Translations under genes and position numbers: made by a program
Source: CAZNPL01 sp964574815
GTDB lineage: Bacteria > Planctomycetota > Phycisphaerae > UBA1845
Assembly: GCA_964574815.1 (NCBI GenBank)
Contig: CAZNPL010000004.1
Location: forward strand, 171,492 to 235,491
DNA length: 64,000 nucleotides
Reading direction: 5' to 3'
The notes under the pieces: model-generated
Databases searched by the model: none
Told to the model about the DNA's origin: nothing
What the model saw: only the letters and a program-made list of their open reading frames with translations
In this document: one piece after another, positions 62,271-64,000 of the stretch
Position numbering within the stretch: the stretch's first letter is position 1
How the letters are laid out: each line of letters begins with the position of its first letter

Positions 62271-62622
62271 TCGGGTTGGCGGGGGGCTTGGGTTCGTTTG
62301 GCGCTGGTTGTCGCGCCGGTTGGGACGCGGCGAGGACCGACGGCCGGCTCGTGGCGGCCGGCCGGGCCGGGCGGTATAGGCGGCAGGTCGCTGACCACCG
62401 GTAACCGAGAACTGATGACTTTCCCTGAGTTTGGCTTCGTTTCGCACGGGCGCTTGCGGCCGGGGCAGTGCTCGGGGACCGGTCGCTGGCGCTCCCGGCT
62501 CTGATGGCGTGGGTCTGATAACTGAAGACTGATTCGCCTGAGGCGGAACGACTCGCGCGGCATTGGGTTCGTTTGGTTCTTTGGTGAGCATTGTTCTTGC
62601 ATCCTTCGTTGTCCCCGTCAGC

Positions 62623-62639
62623 GCGCACCTCAGGTGCGC
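62623..62639. terminator. Palindromic hairpin with T-rich flank
   Basis: GCGCACCT (62623-62630) and AGGTGCGC (62632-62639) form a near-perfect palindrome; a stem of 6 bp with loop CTCAG is most likely. TTCTTGTTTCC follows, so it may end transcription. No gene was assigned just before it. Confidence 0.4.
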
Positions 62640-63279
62640 TTCTTGTTTCCACGCTATAGAACACGGGGACTGTTCGGTCTTTGCCTGGTGAAGTTGGAAC
62701 AGGTGAGTGCACGCTTGGTGGCTGATATTATCGGTCTTGGGCGGAGGCGAAGCCGTCAGCCGGAGCGCTCCGTGACCTGCGCGTTGTGGGGGAGGTCATT
62801 GCCCGAGTTCATGTTGGTTGGCATTCGAATCGTGCTCGTACGCGGCGGGAAGGCCGTTGGCGCCCAGCCTTCGTGTTTCGGCCTCAGGCGCTGTTTTGTA
62901 GTGAGGGTTGATTCTGCCAATTGCGGTCGTGGGTTGACGGCCGGTGGTCGGGGGCGGCATGGGGTCGTTCGCAAGTTTTTCTCATTTTCCGTGTAAGAAA
63001 TCGGGGGCAACGCAGACTTACTTGTGCGGGCAATGGCCCGTCAGGTGAAGAGGCAGGGTGGAAGTCGTGGCCCGGGCGGCGGTCGGGTCTGCGGGGCTGG
63101 GCAAATCGCCGTGGTGAAACGGCCCTCCGGGGCCGGGGGAGGTTGGTGAAGTGATGGGGCGCAGTCGAACAAGCGCTTGGACGGCAGCCGTGGTTTTGGC
63201 GGTGGCCGGTTCGGACCAAGCGGGGTCGGCGTGTTTGCGGTATTGCGGTCCGCGAGGGGCGGGATTGGAGGTTAATTAG

Positions 63280-64000
63280 GTGACGAGGTTGTTTGAACAA
63301 AGTGTGTGGGCGTTGTTACTCGCGACGATCGCGGCGGGTCCGGCGCAGGCGGGGTCGATCTGGCAGTGGACGCATGAGGCGGAGGGGGAGGGGACGGCTC
63401 AGGTTTTCGACGGGGGGCCTCCGGACTTTGAATCCGACGCGACAACCGGGCCCGACGACAGGGAAATGCACTTTCTTGCTTATGACCTCACGCGCCCCGG
63501 TGTCATGGGGGCGAGGTACGGAACGAGCGGCACGTCGCAGGTGTTTCCGCACGAGGAGGATCTATTCATTGATCTGCGGTTTAGCACGGACTACTCGGCG
63601 ACGAGCCGCCTCGGTTCGGACCGGCCGGGGGGAGAGGGAAACGGGTGGATCCGGTCCGTCGTAGAGGTTGTCATGCCCAGAGACGACGTGGAAGTGGAAG
63701 TAAACCTGGATGTCGATCAGACCTCGGGTTTCACCGGCTCGACGCGTCTTGTTATCGAGAACGTGACAAAGTCCACGGAATTGCTGGCGGTCGCTGAGAG
63801 TGGACGCAGTTTCTTGGACCTGGACGGCATGACGGGAGACGTGCTCAGGTTGACCTTTGAAGCCGAGGGGCAGGGGAGCGCCCCCGCTGGGATTCCGGCA
63901 ATCGCATTCCATTGGGTCAGAGGCTCGGCGGCATTCATTATACCGGAGCCAAGCACACTTGGCCTGCTCGCATTGGGTCTGGGCGCGACGTTTAAGAGAC
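63280..64000 (+). CDS. Exported protein with PEP-CTERM sorting signal, 3' end cut by window
   Basis: An open frame runs from GTG 63280 to the end of the window without a stop. TTGGAGG (63265-63271) precedes it with 8 bases spacing. The product starts with a signal peptide (ALLLATIAAGPAQA), has a polar beta-rich body, and ends near 63940-64000 with IIPEPSTLGLLALGLGATFKR. This is the PEP motif, hydrophobic helix and basic residues of PEP-CTERM sorting signals, processed by an exosortase. It likely sits at the surface or in exopolysaccharide. Only a few residues at most are missing. The exosortase gene is not in the window. Confidence 0.85.
   Translation, partial: MTRLFEQSVWALLLATIAAGPAQAGSIWQWTHEAEGEGTAQVFDGGPPDFESDATTGPDDREMHFLAYDLTRPGVMGARYGTSGTSQVFPHEEDLFIDLRFSTDYSATSRLGSDRPGGEGNGWIRSVVEVVMPRDDVEVEVNLDVDQTSGFTGSTRLVIENVTKSTELLAVAESGRSFLDLDGMTGDVLRLTFEAEGQGSAPAGIPAIAFHWVRGSAAFIIPEPSTLGLLALGLGATFKR

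Larger units (their letters stand above)
61899..63279. other. Repeat-rich gene-poor region
   Basis: About 1.4 kb without a convincing gene. It contains the two 8-base repeat clusters listed here and about six degenerate copies of TTGGGTTCGTTTgg (near 62025, 62090, 62200, 62290, 62430 and 62565). It is followed by a hairpin and a GC-rich stretch up to the PEP-CTERM gene. Short frames such as 62634-62996 have no family features and unusual composition. Confidence 0.6.

Noticed and set aside
59913..62504. 863-codon plus-strand ORF opposite the DUF255 gene
   Set aside because: It is the antisense shadow of a conserved gene; high GC suppresses stop codons. It also runs into the repeat region.
62634..62996. 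ORF of 120 codons in the repeat-rich region
   Set aside because: Composition is rich in Arg, Gly and Val, no ribosome site, and no recognisable family.

Overview
The window looks like chromosomal DNA from a high-GC planctomycete-type bacterium, most likely of the Phycisphaerae kind. This is an inference from gene content: an ECF sigma factor overlapping a membrane Ser/Thr kinase with TPR repeats, a secreted Cys-rich calcium-repeat protein, a GFTLIELL prepilin-like protein, a PEP-CTERM protein, and many genes without a clear Shine-Dalgarno sequence. I saw no rRNA, intact tRNA, CRISPR array, phage or complete insertion sequence. Core genes are densely packed and interrupted by a few gene-poor gaps that hold hairpins and short repeats.

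Layout. 1-4.7 kb: a truncated gene, a Cys/Met-type PLP enzyme divergent from thrC, and a solitary Mrr-like nuclease. 4.8-8.6 kb: an ECF sigma factor and kinase sharing 14 bases. 9.1-12.0 kb: a candidate structured RNA ahead of a 933-residue secreted protein. 12.4-14.2 kb: an ArsC-like selenoprotein read through an in-frame TGA, a prepilin-like protein and a membrane protein. 14.4-18.2 kb: guaB, a lipoprotein and guaA. 18.4-30.7 kb: housekeeping genes on both strands (Nudix-like, ruvX, a mannose-1-phosphate guanylyltransferase, a UvrD-type helicase, acpS, a nuclease, lysC, priA, queG).

30.7-33.1 kb: a 630-base gap followed by an overlapping ATPase/TOPRIM-like pair, the best candidate for a defence module. 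33.2-42.2 kb: murJ, a ferredoxin, an adenylate-kinase-like protein, a parvulin lipoprotein, an MBL hydrolase, a radical SAM protein, a POT-type transporter and a saccharopine dehydrogenase-like protein. 42.5-48 kb: a MerR/B12-fold regulator, a fasciclin protein, a DUF378 protein, a second sigma factor, and an NAD-binding protein overlapping a small membrane protein. 48.1-58.7 kb: a PpiD-like chaperone, a cysteine-cluster protein, a pteridine-reductase-like SDR, a DnaJ-like chaperone, valS, a FIST protein and a STAS protein. 58.7-64 kb: an exported protein, a DUF255 thioredoxin-like protein, a repeat-rich gap, and a PEP-CTERM gene cut by the window end.

Main points of interest: the TGA-containing ArsC-like gene with UxxC motif (12400-12750); the structured leader with possible pseudoknot (9085-9214); the ATPase/TOPRIM pair (31364-33056); and a family of palindromic intergenic elements at 18.2 and 59.4 kb. 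All calls come from reading the sequence only; no database search was run.
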